NCBI GenBank assembly: GCA_028693085.1
Contig: JAQUWC010000010.1
Span: 1 to 44,295 of the forward strand
Direction of reading: 5' to 3'
Origin: UBA5266 sp002411545
GTDB taxonomy: Bacteria > Bacteroidota > Bacteroidia > Bacteroidales > WCHB1-69
Length of the DNA stretch: 44,295 nucleotides
Positions within the stretch are counted from its first letter, which is position 1. Each line of letters starts with the position of its first letter. Shown here one piece after another: positions 35,831 to 44,113 of this stretch. The translations under genes were made by a program, and so were the position numbers. The notes beneath the pieces were generated by a model. The model made no database searches and had not been told where the DNA came from. It worked only from the letters and a program-made list of their open reading frames with translations.

Positions 35831-38131
35831 TTAAAAATATTTATTATTAAATAACAAATAACCAAAACTAAAATTAAAAATAAAATTGGGATCGTTATGT
35901 GAATACCAAGATACATTTAAAGCAATAGGGCCGAATTTGGTAGTATAGGCAAAGGAAGCATACGCTAAAAAAGCATATCTACTGAAATATCTTTTATAAG
36001 AAGCGGTATAATCAGGGTTTTTAATAATCGATTCAATGGATTGAAAATAATATCCATCCAAACGAAATTGTAGATTTTTATACAATTTAAAGGTATTGCT
36101 TAACCCCAATGCTGCAAACGATGGATCGCGAAAGCAAGGCAAATAGCTTATGTTGCTTTCGTGCGTAGGGGCAAAATAATTAGACCGTAATTTGCTTGCA
36201 TTATAACTGGCAAACAATGGAAGATTCGACCAGGCAAAATGACCCGATAAGCCTAAGCTGTACCATTTGCTAAATGGAAATGCTTTATGAAAATACGCAT
36301 TTAGGTTAAACCATGAACAATTGTCGGCTGTACGTTCATTGATGATGGATGTACTACCGGGAATGTTTATTTCGTACCCATCAAAATAATCAAAGCGGAT
36401 TTTGAGATGCAAGCCTTCGGTAGAAAAAAAACGGTAATCCGATGTGTTGTATTCAAAAATGATAAAAGGAGAAATGCCGCTAAATTGATTTTTATCGTAA
36501 ATATCTTCTTTTAAATATACATTGCTTTGATAATAACGGTCGTTAACATGTAAAACGGCAAATCCTCCCGAAAGTTTGGCTTTATTAGCAACCGGAAAGG
36601 TAAGGGAATAATCAAAGAATGTTTCTTCATGTATTAAATAGGAAGGAGTTTCACTCCCAATAAAGGAACGATAGGTGTTAAAATAATTCCATCGGTTATA
36701 TCCGATTTTAACCAATTGATAAAAAGTAGGTTTTCGGAAATAATCCAAACGAGTGGAAAGAACCAAGGAATTATAAAAACGGCCGAAATAAGCATCTAAT
36801 CCGGCTTCTATCGATTGTAGTCCCAAATATTTATATTGTAATTGCAAAAATAAAGTTGTATAAGCATTGGCTGATATATAGCCTCCAAAATTTGCGTGAA
36901 AGGGTTTGGAAGGAATGGCATGGAAGATGATTTCATAATAATTTTCAATAGTATCATATGCCAAATAAGGATAGATATATTTTAATTTATCTTCTGCTAT
37001 GATTTTGAAATAGCGTAATTTCAATTCTTCTAATGTTATAATTTCATTTTTGTCTAAAATAGTGTTTTCAATAAATATGGATTGTGAGCGGTTTAATCCT
37101 TCCACCTTTATATTACCGATAAATATCTCCTTTGATTTGCGGTTAAACAATTCTCTTTTTGTGCTTACTTCTAAAGGAGAAACGTAGCGATGTACATGGG
37201 TTTTTATTATATCAAGACTATCAATGATAATTTTATGTCCGATTTGAATTAAATCAAGCGCTTTCTTAAAATCGATAAGACTTAATTCAGGAATATCGGG
37301 TTTGAGAATAATTCCATTGCTACAGGTATAATTATGTTTATCTTTTTCAATAATCAAATTCATCAGGGTAGCAATCAAATTATCTTCGGTAGGTTCTTTA
37401 GGCGGCTTCGATACGATTACACCAATAATATAATCTGCCTGAAAGACATCGCACATTATATCCATGGGAAAATTATTTAAAATACCTCCGTCATACATTA
37501 AATTATTATCAATCCGAATGGGATTAAAATAGATAGGGAAAGTCATAGAAGCACGAATGGCATCTTTTAAAGAACCGTTTTTTAAAACCACTTGTTCCCC
37601 ATTGGTAACATCGGTTGCTATGCAACGAAAAGGAACAAAAAGACTGTCAAAATTATTTCCACACGCATAATCAGCCTTTCCAAAAACTTCCATAAAAGCA
37701 AAATCCATTTGAAAGGGCGTAACGATATTTAATGATAAGGAAGGGGTAAAAATGGAAGAATCTAAATCGAATTTAAATTGAACCCAAGCAGAATTAAGTT
37801 CTTGCTTTTTGAAAAAATAGGTATACTTGTCTTCAATTTTTCCCGTGATTAGATTTTCAAAGGAAGGATCGGAAAAAATAGCTTCCATTTCGTCCGGCGA
37901 ATAGCCGGCCGCATACAACCCTCCGACAATAGCACCAATGGATGTTCCTGCTATATAGTCAATAGGAATGCCGTTCTCTTCTAAAGCACGAATAACACCA
38001 ATATGTGCCATTCCTTTTGCTCCCCCTCCGCTTAATACTAATCCTACTTTTTGACCAAAACCATTTAATCCTACTACGAAAAGAAAACAAACGAATACTA
38101 TTTGTATACCATGGTTTAATTTAATTTTCAT
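35831..38131 (-). CDS. patatin-like phospholipase with C-terminal outer-membrane barrel
   Basis: A 766-residue exported protein. After a signal peptide (to about residue 26) comes a patatin domain: oxyanion loop GGGAKG at 35-40, nucleophile Ser64 in GTSIG, and the dyad Asp214 in DGG. A POTRA-like segment follows (about 335-400, IFIGNIKVEGLNRSQSIFIENTIL). The rest (about 415-766) is rich in aromatic-ended alternating strands and ends in an outer-membrane barrel signature (FNFSFGYLLFNNKYF, C-terminal Phe). This matches PlpD/Omp85-linked patatins that place a lipase at the cell surface or periplasm. Substrates are probably phospholipids; this is family-based. It is the first gene of the minus-strand run. 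Confidence 0.9.
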   Translation of the reverse strand: MKIKLNHGIQIVFVCFLFVVGLNGFGQKVGLVLSGGGAKGMAHIGVIRALEENGIPIDYIAGTSIGAIVGGLYAAGYSPDEMEAIFSDPSFENLITGKIEDKYTYFFKKQELNSAWVQFKFDLDSSIFTPSLSLNIVTPFQMDFAFMEVFGKADYACGNNFDSLFVPFRCIATDVTNGEQVVLKNGSLKDAIRASMTFPIYFNPIRIDNNLMYDGGILNNFPMDIMCDVFQADYIIGVIVSKPPKEPTEDNLIATLMNLIIEKDKHNYTCSNGIILKPDIPELSLIDFKKALDLIQIGHKIIIDSLDIIKTHVHRYVSPLEVSTKRELFNRKSKEIFIGNIKVEGLNRSQSIFIENTILDKNEIITLEELKLRYFKIIAEDKLKYIYPYLAYDTIENYYEIIFHAIPSKPFHANFGGYISANAYTTLFLQLQYKYLGLQSIEAGLDAYFGRFYNSLVLSTRLDYFRKPTFYQLVKIGYNRWNYFNTYRSFIGSETPSYLIHEETFFDYSLTFPVANKAKLSGGFAVLHVNDRYYQSNVYLKEDIYDKNQFSGISPFIIFEYNTSDYRFFSTEGLHLKIRFDYFDGYEINIPGSTSIINERTADNCSWFNLNAYFHKAFPFSKWYSLGLSGHFAWSNLPLFASYNASKLRSNYFAPTHESNISYLPCFRDPSFAALGLSNTFKLYKNLQFRLDGYYFQSIESIIKNPDYTASYKRYFSRYAFLAYASFAYTTKFGPIALNVSWYSHNDPNFIFNFSFGYLLFNNKYF

Positions 38132-38354
38132 ACTTTTCTAACGAAATATTTTTTCGATAAGTATTATATTCAAAAGTTTTTTATGCCAATAATGCTATGC
38201 GGTAAATTTATACCATCAATGATACACTATGCTATATATACTTGAGCTTTGGATATAAGAATAACTTGATAAAAAATAAATTACATTATCTACCTCTCGG
38301 CAGTGATTTATAAAAAATAATTTAAAAATAATCAATAGATATTGAAAATATATA

Positions 38355-38362
38355 TATTTTTG
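38355..38362 (+). promoter_or_regulatory. -7 promoter element for the coiled-coil/zapA genes
   Basis: TATTTTTG followed by CAAT matches the consensus, 36 bases before the ATG at 38399. Confidence 0.55.
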
Positions 38363-38398
38363 CAATAGGATTTAATTTAGGAATATTAAACACATAAT

Positions 38399-38686
38399 AT
38401 GCAAGAATTAAAGATTTTAAGTTTAGAGGTTGAAAGTAAAATCTTGCAATTAATTGAAAAACATAAGGAATTAAGAAAACAAAATAAAGAGTTAAAAAAT
38501 AAAAATAAAGAACTGCGTCAAATTATAGAAAAATTAGAGGTGAAAACAAAAGAACAAACAGAACAGATAGTTCGACTCAAATTATCGGAAAACTTAGGGA
38601 AAGGAACAAACAATTCCGATATAAAGTTAAAAATTAATGAGTTAGTGCGGGAAATTGACAAATGTATCTGTTTATTAAACGAATAA
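38399..38686 (+). CDS. small coiled-coil protein upstream of zapA
   Basis: A 95-residue protein, almost wholly helical. Residues 10-65 form a heptad-type coiled coil (LEVESKILQLIEKHKELRKQ followed by repeated Lys/Asn/Glu-Leu units). The C terminus (70-95, IKLKINELVREIDKCICLLNE) is a second helix. It lies 6 bases upstream of zapA, so it probably serves cell division, as small ZapB-like coiled-coil proteins do. The link to ZapB is by shape and position, not by sequence. Genes of this kind sit before zapA in other Bacteroidota. Confidence 0.7.
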   Translation: MQELKILSLEVESKILQLIEKHKELRKQNKELKNKNKELRQIIEKLEVKTKEQTEQIVRLKLSENLGKGTNNSDIKLKINELVREIDKCICLLNE

Positions 38687-38692
38687 AATAAT

Positions 38693-39001
38693 ATGGAAGA
38701 AGAAAGAAAATCTATCACGTTATATATTGCCCAACAACCTTTTAAATTATCGGTAACATCAGGACAAGAAGAACTTTACCGTAAAGCCGAAGAAAAGATT
38801 GCACAATATATTAAAACCTTAGCATCAAAACAAATAACGGATAGATTTACACAAATTGGATATGCTCTAATTAACTTTACAATAAAAGAAACGTATTTAA
38901 GCGAAAAACAAAAATTTATTGACACAGATTTAAAACATAACTTAAGAAATTTACAAAATGTTTTACAGGACGTCTTGAACGGAATGGAAAACGAATCATA
39001 A
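38693..39001 (+). CDS. zapA: ZapA-like cell division protein
   Basis: A 102-residue ZapA. It opens with the small beta hairpin ITLYIAQQPFKLSVTSGQEELYRKAEEKI and continues as a long helix that dimerises (residues 40-100). ZapA bundles FtsZ protofilaments and stabilises the Z ring. Residues 10-30 carry the usual family turn. Next on the strand is the 6S RNA candidate, then rny. Confidence 0.88.
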   Translation: MEEERKSITLYIAQQPFKLSVTSGQEELYRKAEEKIAQYIKTLASKQITDRFTQIGYALINFTIKETYLSEKQKFIDTDLKHNLRNLQNVLQDVLNGMENES

Positions 39002-39030
39002 CGATCTTTGAAATAAAAAAATATAGATTT

Positions 39031-39206
39031 GTCCCGCACATAAATCAAATTCGTTTGTTAAACTCAACAGTTACAAATTAATTGAGTGTCTCATGGTTGC
39101 TAAAGTGATTGTTTGTCAATCGGGTACTTGAACAACTGTGGAGCTCATAAGCTTAAAAAAACAGGAGTTTAATTAAGCCTTAATCTGATTATGTACGGGA
39201 CTTTTT
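39031..39206 (+). ncRNA. ssrS: 6S RNA (SsrS) candidate
   Basis: A 240-base gap between zapA and rny holds a closed structure. Bases 39031-39043 pair with 39189-39201 (12 of 13), followed by TTTTT. Inside, ACAGTT (39067-39072) pairs with AACTGT (39134-39139) and a tip hairpin GATTG/CAATC (39107-39111/39117-39121) closes the upper arm. The 3' side of the open middle has a hairpin GCTTAA/TTAAGC (39151-39156/39173-39178). This is the 6S layout: closing stem, large bubble, apical arm. TAGATTTG (39024-39031) would serve as -7 element, so the true 5' end may be a few bases inside the stem. In gammaproteobacteria ssrS also follows zapA. 6S RNA binds the housekeeping RNA polymerase holoenzyme. Confidence 0.75.
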
Positions 39207-39242
39207 ATATATATTAAATAACATTATAATTTATAACTTATT

Positions 39243-40781
39243 ATGACATTATATTATATCATTACAGGAATTTTAGGTATCAGTCTCGGAGGTATTATAT
39301 CATACGCTATTCTCAAAAGAACATTGACAAAGAAAAATGAAAAAATCGTAAAAGAAAAAATTGAAGAGGCCGAGCTTATTAAAAAAGAAAGAATACTACA
39401 AGCAAAAGAAAAATTTTTACAATTAAAAACAGAACATGAAAAAGTAATTAATGAGAAAAACAGAGAAATTACTCAAGCAGAAAATCGAATAAAACAAAAA
39501 GAAAACAGTATATCGCAACGTCAAGAAAATTTACAAAGAAAACAAAACGAAGTAGCACAACAGCAACAGCTTATCAATCAACAACTGGAAATTTGTGCCA
39601 AAAAACAAAGCGAACTCGATAAGCTGCAAAAACAACAATGTGAGCAATTAGAAGCTATCTCCGGTCTTTCGAAAGAGGAAGCCAAAAAGGAACTTATAGA
39701 GATTTTGAAAGATGAAGCCAAATCGGATGTGGCTGTTATGATGAAAGATATTGTAGAAGAGGCTAAATCAAATGCAAATTTAGAAGCCAAAAAGATATTG
39801 ATAAAAACAATTCAACGTACTGCCGTTGAAAACACCCATGAAAATACCGTTTCGGTGTTTAACATTGAAAGTGAGGAAGTAAAAGGACGTATCATTGGTC
39901 GTGAAGGCCGTAATATCCGCTCTTTGGAATCCTTAACCGGAGTAGAAATTATCATCGACGATTCGCCCGATGCCATCATCCTTTCCAGTTTCGACCCCGT
40001 CAGAAGAGAAATTGCGCGTCTGTCATTGAATAAATTGGTTACCGATGGACGTATCCATCCGGCTCGTATCGAAGAAGTTGTTGCTAAAACAAAGCGACAA
40101 ATCGAGCAAGAAATCATCGAAACAGGTAAACGTACGACCGTAGATTTGGGTATTCATGGGATGCATCATGAGTTGATACGATTGGTAGGAAAAATGCGTT
40201 ATCGCTCCTCCTATGGTCAAAACTTATTACAACATTCCAAAGAAGTAGCCAATTTATGCGCTACTATGGCCGCTGAATTAGGATTGAATGCCAAATTGGC
40301 TAAGCGTGCCGGATTGCTTCATGATATTGGAAAAGTGCCCGATAACGAACCGGATACTCCCCATGCATTATTAGGAGCTTCCTTAGCTGAAAAATATAAA
40401 GAAAAACCCGAAATTATCAATGCCATAGGAGCTCACCATGATGAAGCTGAAATGCAATACCTTATTGCTCCCATCGTGCAAATTTGTGATGCTATCTCCG
40501 GTGCTAGACCCGGTGCTAGACGAGAAGTCGTAGAAGCCTATATTAAACGTTTGAAAGACTTAGAAGAACTGGCATTAGCTTATGATGGAGTTGTAAAAAC
40601 CTATGCCATTCAAGCCGGAAGAGAATTGCGTGTGATTGTGGGTGCCGATAAATTAAACGACGACCAAACGGCACAACTTTCTTTAGACCTCTCAAAGAAA
40701 ATTCAAAATGAAATGACTTATCCGGGTCAAATAAAAATTACCGTTGTGAGAGAAACAAGGGCGGTTAATTATGCAAAATAA
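39243..40781 (+). CDS. rny: ribonuclease Y
   Basis: A 512-residue endoribonuclease that starts mRNA decay. An N-terminal membrane helix (3-21) is followed by a long charged coiled coil (about 25-185), then a KH domain (GRIIGREGRNIRSLESLTGVEIIIDD, about 210-265) and an HD domain with His360-Asp361 in LLHDIGKVPDN and later IGAHHDE. The C-terminal region ends ETRAVNYAK, as usual. RNase Y is anchored at the membrane and works with other RNA-decay factors. A strong terminator lies 41 bases after the stop. Confidence 0.96.
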   Translation: MTLYYIITGILGISLGGIISYAILKRTLTKKNEKIVKEKIEEAELIKKERILQAKEKFLQLKTEHEKVINEKNREITQAENRIKQKENSISQRQENLQRKQNEVAQQQQLINQQLEICAKKQSELDKLQKQQCEQLEAISGLSKEEAKKELIEILKDEAKSDVAVMMKDIVEEAKSNANLEAKKILIKTIQRTAVENTHENTVSVFNIESEEVKGRIIGREGRNIRSLESLTGVEIIIDDSPDAIILSSFDPVRREIARLSLNKLVTDGRIHPARIEEVVAKTKRQIEQEIIETGKRTTVDLGIHGMHHELIRLVGKMRYRSSYGQNLLQHSKEVANLCATMAAELGLNAKLAKRAGLLHDIGKVPDNEPDTPHALLGASLAEKYKEKPEIINAIGAHHDEAEMQYLIAPIVQICDAISGARPGARREVVEAYIKRLKDLEELALAYDGVVKTYAIQAGRELRVIVGADKLNDDQTAQLSLDLSKKIQNEMTYPGQIKITVVRETRAVNYAK

Positions 40782-40822
40782 TTGAATTAGTATCCATTTT
40801 ATTAGGGAATGCTATCTATGAT

Positions 40823-40857
40823 AAACATGCTTTTTAATTCGTAAAAGCATGTTTTTT
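40823..40857 (+). terminator. intrinsic terminator after rny
   Basis: AAACATGCTTTT (40823-40834) pairs with AAAAGCATGTTT (40843-40854), loop 8 bases, followed by TTT and an AT-rich run. Confidence 0.85.
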
Positions 40858-40900
40858 ATTTTTTATGACAAATCATCATAACTTATATTATAAAAAATGA

Positions 40901-40908
40901 TACTTTTG
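40901..40908 (+). promoter_or_regulatory. -7 promoter element for the tRNA-Arg pair
   Basis: TACTTTTG followed by CACATTG matches the consensus and ends 16 bases before the first tRNA-Arg. Confidence 0.6.
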
Positions 40909-40924
40909 CACATTGAAACAACAA

Positions 40925-40998
40925 GGTCCCGTAGCTTAACTGAATAGAGCATCTGACTACGGATCAGAAGGTTACAGGTTTGAATCCTGTCGGGATCA
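40925..40998 (+). tRNA. tRNA-Arg (ACG)
   Basis: Acceptor stem 40925-40931 pairs with 40991-40997 (one G-U); discriminator A at 40998. Anticodon stem TCTGA/TCAGA with loop CTACGGA gives ACG, read as ICG after deamination. D arm AGCTTAACTGAATAGAGC; T loop GGTTTGAATCC. Confidence 0.95.
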
Positions 40999-41002
40999 CA
41001 AC

Positions 41003-41030
41003 AAAACTTGTCAATCAACGACAAGTTTTT
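41003..41030 (+). terminator. hairpin with T tract between the two tRNA-Arg genes
   Basis: AAAACTTGTC (41003-41012) pairs with GACAAGTTTT (41020-41029), loop 7 bases, T tract to about 41032. By form it is an intrinsic terminator, yet a second tRNA follows 22 bases later. Confidence 0.75.
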
Positions 41031-41053
41031 TTATCATAAATATGAAATATACA

Positions 41054-41127
41054 GGCCCCATAGCTCAACTGAATAGAGTATCTGACTTCGGATCAGAGGG
41101 TTGTAGGTTTGAATCCTACTGGGGTCA
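41054..41127 (+). tRNA. tRNA-Arg (TCG)
   Basis: Acceptor stem 41054-41060 pairs with 41120-41126; discriminator A at 41127. Anticodon stem TCTGA/TCAGA with loop CTTCGGA gives TCG. The body is close to the ACG tRNA just upstream (same D loop, same anticodon stem), with compensatory changes in acceptor and T stems. No TAnnTTTG element is seen directly in front of it. Confidence 0.95.
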
Positions 41128-41149
41128 CTAATCTGTGAAATTTAAATCC

Positions 41150-41983
41150 ATGATATCCATCGGTAAAGTTAATTCCCTTAAAGTTGTTAAAATCCTGTCT
41201 TTCGGCATTTATTTAGATGCTTTCGAAAAAGGGGAAATCCTAATGCCTACCCAATATGTACCTGCTAATACTAAAGTAGGAGATATTATCGATGCGTTTA
41301 TTTATTTGGATTCGGAAGATAAACTCATTGCCACTACCGAAATTCCTTATGCACAAATAAATGAATTTGCCTATCTACAAGTGGTTGCAGTTAATCAAAT
41401 CGGCGCCTTTGTGGATTGGGGTTTACCTAAAAATTTACTAGTTCCCTTCCGTGAACAAAAAATGCGATTGAAAGAACAAGCTTTTTCCTGGGTATATATC
41501 TATTTAGACCAACAAACACAACGCATCGTGGCATCGGCGAAAATAGAAAAGTTTTTTTCAAAAACCTTTCCTCCTTTTAATATTCAAGATAAAGTGGAGG
41601 TGATGATGTATAAAAAAACCGATTTAGGCTACAAAGTCATCGTCAATCAAAGCTATGACGGGATGATTTTTGCCAACGAGGCTTTTCAAACGTTAGAGCT
41701 CGGTAAAAAATATAAAGCGTATATCAAAAACATTAGAGAAGACGGCAAAATAGATCTTACGCTTTATAAAACAGGCTATAATCAAGTGGTGGATTTCAGT
41801 GAACTTCTTTATGAAGCCATACAAAATGCAGAAGGATATTTACCTTTACACGATAAATCGCCGGCTGATGATATCTATAGTAGGTTTGGTGTCAGTAAAA
41901 AAGTATTTAAAAAAGCGGTAGGCGATTTATATAAAAAGCAACTCATTCGTATCGAATCCGACGGTTTATACCTTTTGACGTGA
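41150..41983 (+). CDS. cvfB: CvfB-like S1 RNA-binding protein
   Basis: A 277-residue protein with three S1/OB-type units and a C-terminal winged helix, the layout of CvfB/YitL. Unit 1 begins IGKVNSLKVVKILSFGIYLD; unit 2 has AYLQVVAVNQIGAFVDWGLPKNLLVPFREQ; unit 3 has KYKAYIKNIREDGKIDLTLYK. The winged helix closes with YSRFGVSKKVFKKAVGDLYKKQLIRIESDGLYLL. A GTG start at 41135 would add five residues, but it lies only 8 bases after the tRNA; ATG 41150 begins at the conserved strand and is preferred. CvfB affects virulence gene expression in Staphylococcus; here a general RNA-binding role is likely. Its 3' end overlaps the convergent receptor gene by 18 bases. Confidence 0.87.
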   Translation: MISIGKVNSLKVVKILSFGIYLDAFEKGEILMPTQYVPANTKVGDIIDAFIYLDSEDKLIATTEIPYAQINEFAYLQVVAVNQIGAFVDWGLPKNLLVPFREQKMRLKEQAFSWVYIYLDQQTQRIVASAKIEKFFSKTFPPFNIQDKVEVMMYKKTDLGYKVIVNQSYDGMIFANEAFQTLELGKKYKAYIKNIREDGKIDLTLYKTGYNQVVDFSELLYEAIQNAEGYLPLHDKSPADDIYSRFGVSKKVFKKAVGDLYKKQLIRIESDGLYLLT

Positions 41984-44059
41984 TTCTTGTTTACGAAAAG
42001 TAATTTTATATTTTATACCTCCTTTAATCCATATGCCCGCTTGGTCTAATCCGCCCAAATCGTAATATTTCACATTTAAAACATTACCGGCTTCGAGATA
42101 GAAATATAATTTTTTAAAGGAATAATACATGCGAATATCTAACAAAGTATAAGGTGGATAGGTTTTTAATTCTCCGGTTTTTACCTTTTCATACGATATA
42201 TATTCTCCTTTTCTGACATTATAAGATAGGACATAGTGCATTCCCCAGTTTTTATACATCCTATGTGATAAAGTGAAAGTGAGTTTATGTGTTAAGTGGT
42301 CCAGCACATAACGCGACATAAAGCCATTGCTTTGTTTGTCGGAATATACATACATATAATTAAAGCGTATAGTTTGAATTGGGAAATTTTTTCCAATATA
42401 ATATTCGGGTAAAAATTCAAACGAAGATTCCCATCCGGCAAAAAATACAGCGGTATGATTTACGGATTGCCATACACTGTCTTCTCCTTTTTTAATATAA
42501 TCAATCATGTCTATGCCCCATCGGCAAAAAACAGCTGTTTTCCAGTTTAAATAAGCCGGAGCTTGATGGCGGGAAAGATTCATTTCGAAACCACTTTCTA
42601 AGGTATAGGCTTGTTCGGGTTTTAAGTGCTTGTTGCCTATAATATCACCGGCTCGATAATATAAATCGGTAAACGTAGGCATACGCATGCTTTTGGCTGC
42701 CGAAGCAAAGACATGCATATCTAAATGATTGTTTTTCTTTTTTAGTGTTTGAAACCTATACAACATATCTGCCGCCGGTAATACATAAAAAGAGAAATTA
42801 TCCATATAATATTGCCCTAACAGACTAAAATTTACAATAACATGCTTACCGTCATATCCATGTGCAGCCGATATTCCGCTTATATGGCGAGTTTTACGGT
42901 GAGTATAGTCGACATCTGTGCTGGGATTGCGAATAGGCTGTGTTAATAATTCTCCAAGGGATGAACCTATAATATCTTCCATACGATAGTCGGCGCTGAA
43001 AGAAGTTTTACCAAAACGAGAAGAGAATGTGTTTCTTAGATTTATTCCTCCCGATTGATTGTGATGATAATTGTTCATGTTACCACCTCTTTCCAATTCA
43101 AAACGATCAAAATTAAAACGGTAATAAATCGAAGGTATCCATTTTACCCTGCCTTTTGATTGCCATTGTATGCTGCTGATAAGGGTTCGGGTGTGTTCAA
43201 ATTGATTGGGAAATCGCAAAGAATAAAAACTATTGGCACCGTAAGCTTTGTCGTTATATCCACTCTGAATTTCCAATTGTCCTTTTTTAAATTTTCCTAT
43301 CGTTTGATAAAAAGCGCTAAAGATATTGAAATCGGTGTTTTTGCGATAGCCGTCAGAATGGGAATAATCCAAAGCAAGTAAATGACTGAATTTTCCCGTA
43401 TAAAGATGCAAATGAGCATTTCCTCCCCATAGTCCATACATGCCTCCGCTAAGGTGTAGGTTTAAGGCATTTACGGTATCAGGTTGGGTAATAAAATTAA
43501 TGACTCCCGAAAAAGGAGAAGTCCCGAAAAGAAAAGCACTGGTGTTTTTAAATACTTCAATGCGATGGATAATATCGGCAAAAACCGGAATATTCAGGGT
43601 GTAATGACCCGTTTGCGGATCGGTGATGTTGATGCCGTTTAACAAAACAAGGGTTTGATCGAAATTACCTCCTCTAAAACTGATATCGGCTTGTGTTCCA
43701 TATGCTCCCCTTTGGCGAATATCCAATCCGGGAAGATGGTCTAATAGTTCGTTAAGCGATTGAAGGGGAGCATGCTCAATCTCTTTTTTGGTGATGCTCG
43801 TTTGCAACAAAGCCTGTTGGATGCTTTGGGTTTGTATTACATCTTCGGCCGTAATCCCCACATCTTCCAAATGAATCGTTTTTTGTATCGAATCTTGTTC
43901 TACTTGTGCAAACGATTGGAATGGTTTGAATATAAAAGAACAACTTAAACTGATGGCACTAATGACTACGATTTTTTTCAAGGAGTTGAAAGCAGCATAT
44001 CGTTTTCTTGTCCAGCGTTTAAAATATGCTTTCTGTTGTTTACGTATTTCTTTTTTCAT
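41966..44059 (-). CDS. TonB-dependent receptor, BtuB-like
   Basis: A 697-residue outer-membrane receptor. The N terminus is long and basic (FKRWTRKRYAAFNSLKKIV) before the hydrophobic leader; this RW-RK-YAAF pattern is found in some Bacteroidota receptors. The plug domain (about 75-190) has TAEDVIQTQSIQQ, LNELLDHLPGLDIRQRGAYGTQADISFRGGNFDQTLVLLNGI and a FGTSPFSGVINFIT region. The barrel fills 190-697 and ends VKGGIKYKITFRK-like in a terminal strand (IKGGIKYKITFRKQ). No SusC-type carboxypeptidase domain is present, so it is more like vitamin or metal receptors (BtuB, FepA). Substrate is unproven; a B12 role would fit with NrdJ in this window. It has its own promoter, downstream of kdsA. Confidence 0.87.
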   Translation of the reverse strand: MKKEIRKQQKAYFKRWTRKRYAAFNSLKKIVVISAISLSCSFIFKPFQSFAQVEQDSIQKTIHLEDVGITAEDVIQTQSIQQALLQTSITKKEIEHAPLQSLNELLDHLPGLDIRQRGAYGTQADISFRGGNFDQTLVLLNGINITDPQTGHYTLNIPVFADIIHRIEVFKNTSAFLFGTSPFSGVINFITQPDTVNALNLHLSGGMYGLWGGNAHLHLYTGKFSHLLALDYSHSDGYRKNTDFNIFSAFYQTIGKFKKGQLEIQSGYNDKAYGANSFYSLRFPNQFEHTRTLISSIQWQSKGRVKWIPSIYYRFNFDRFELERGGNMNNYHHNQSGGINLRNTFSSRFGKTSFSADYRMEDIIGSSLGELLTQPIRNPSTDVDYTHRKTRHISGISAAHGYDGKHVIVNFSLLGQYYMDNFSFYVLPAADMLYRFQTLKKKNNHLDMHVFASAAKSMRMPTFTDLYYRAGDIIGNKHLKPEQAYTLESGFEMNLSRHQAPAYLNWKTAVFCRWGIDMIDYIKKGEDSVWQSVNHTAVFFAGWESSFEFLPEYYIGKNFPIQTIRFNYMYVYSDKQSNGFMSRYVLDHLTHKLTFTLSHRMYKNWGMHYVLSYNVRKGEYISYEKVKTGELKTYPPYTLLDIRMYYSFKKLYFYLEAGNVLNVKYYDLGGLDQAGIWIKGGIKYKITFRKQESRQKV

Positions 44060-44090
44060 ATATCACAATTTTTGAAGTAATGTTAGGCTG

Positions 44091-44098
44091 CAAAAGTA
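44091..44098 (-). promoter_or_regulatory. -7 promoter element for the TonB-dependent receptor
   Basis: Minus-strand TACTTTTG followed by CAGCC matches the consensus, 31 bases before the receptor ATG and 15 bases after the kdsA stop. The 54-base gap is too short for a cobalamin riboswitch. Confidence 0.6.
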
Positions 44099-44113
44099 TA
44101 AAAAATACTTTCA

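Noticed and set aside
35827..35916. N-terminal extension of the GH3/beta-lactamase ORF
   Set aside because: It overlaps the end of the patatin gene, and a proper signal peptide begins at ATG 35826.
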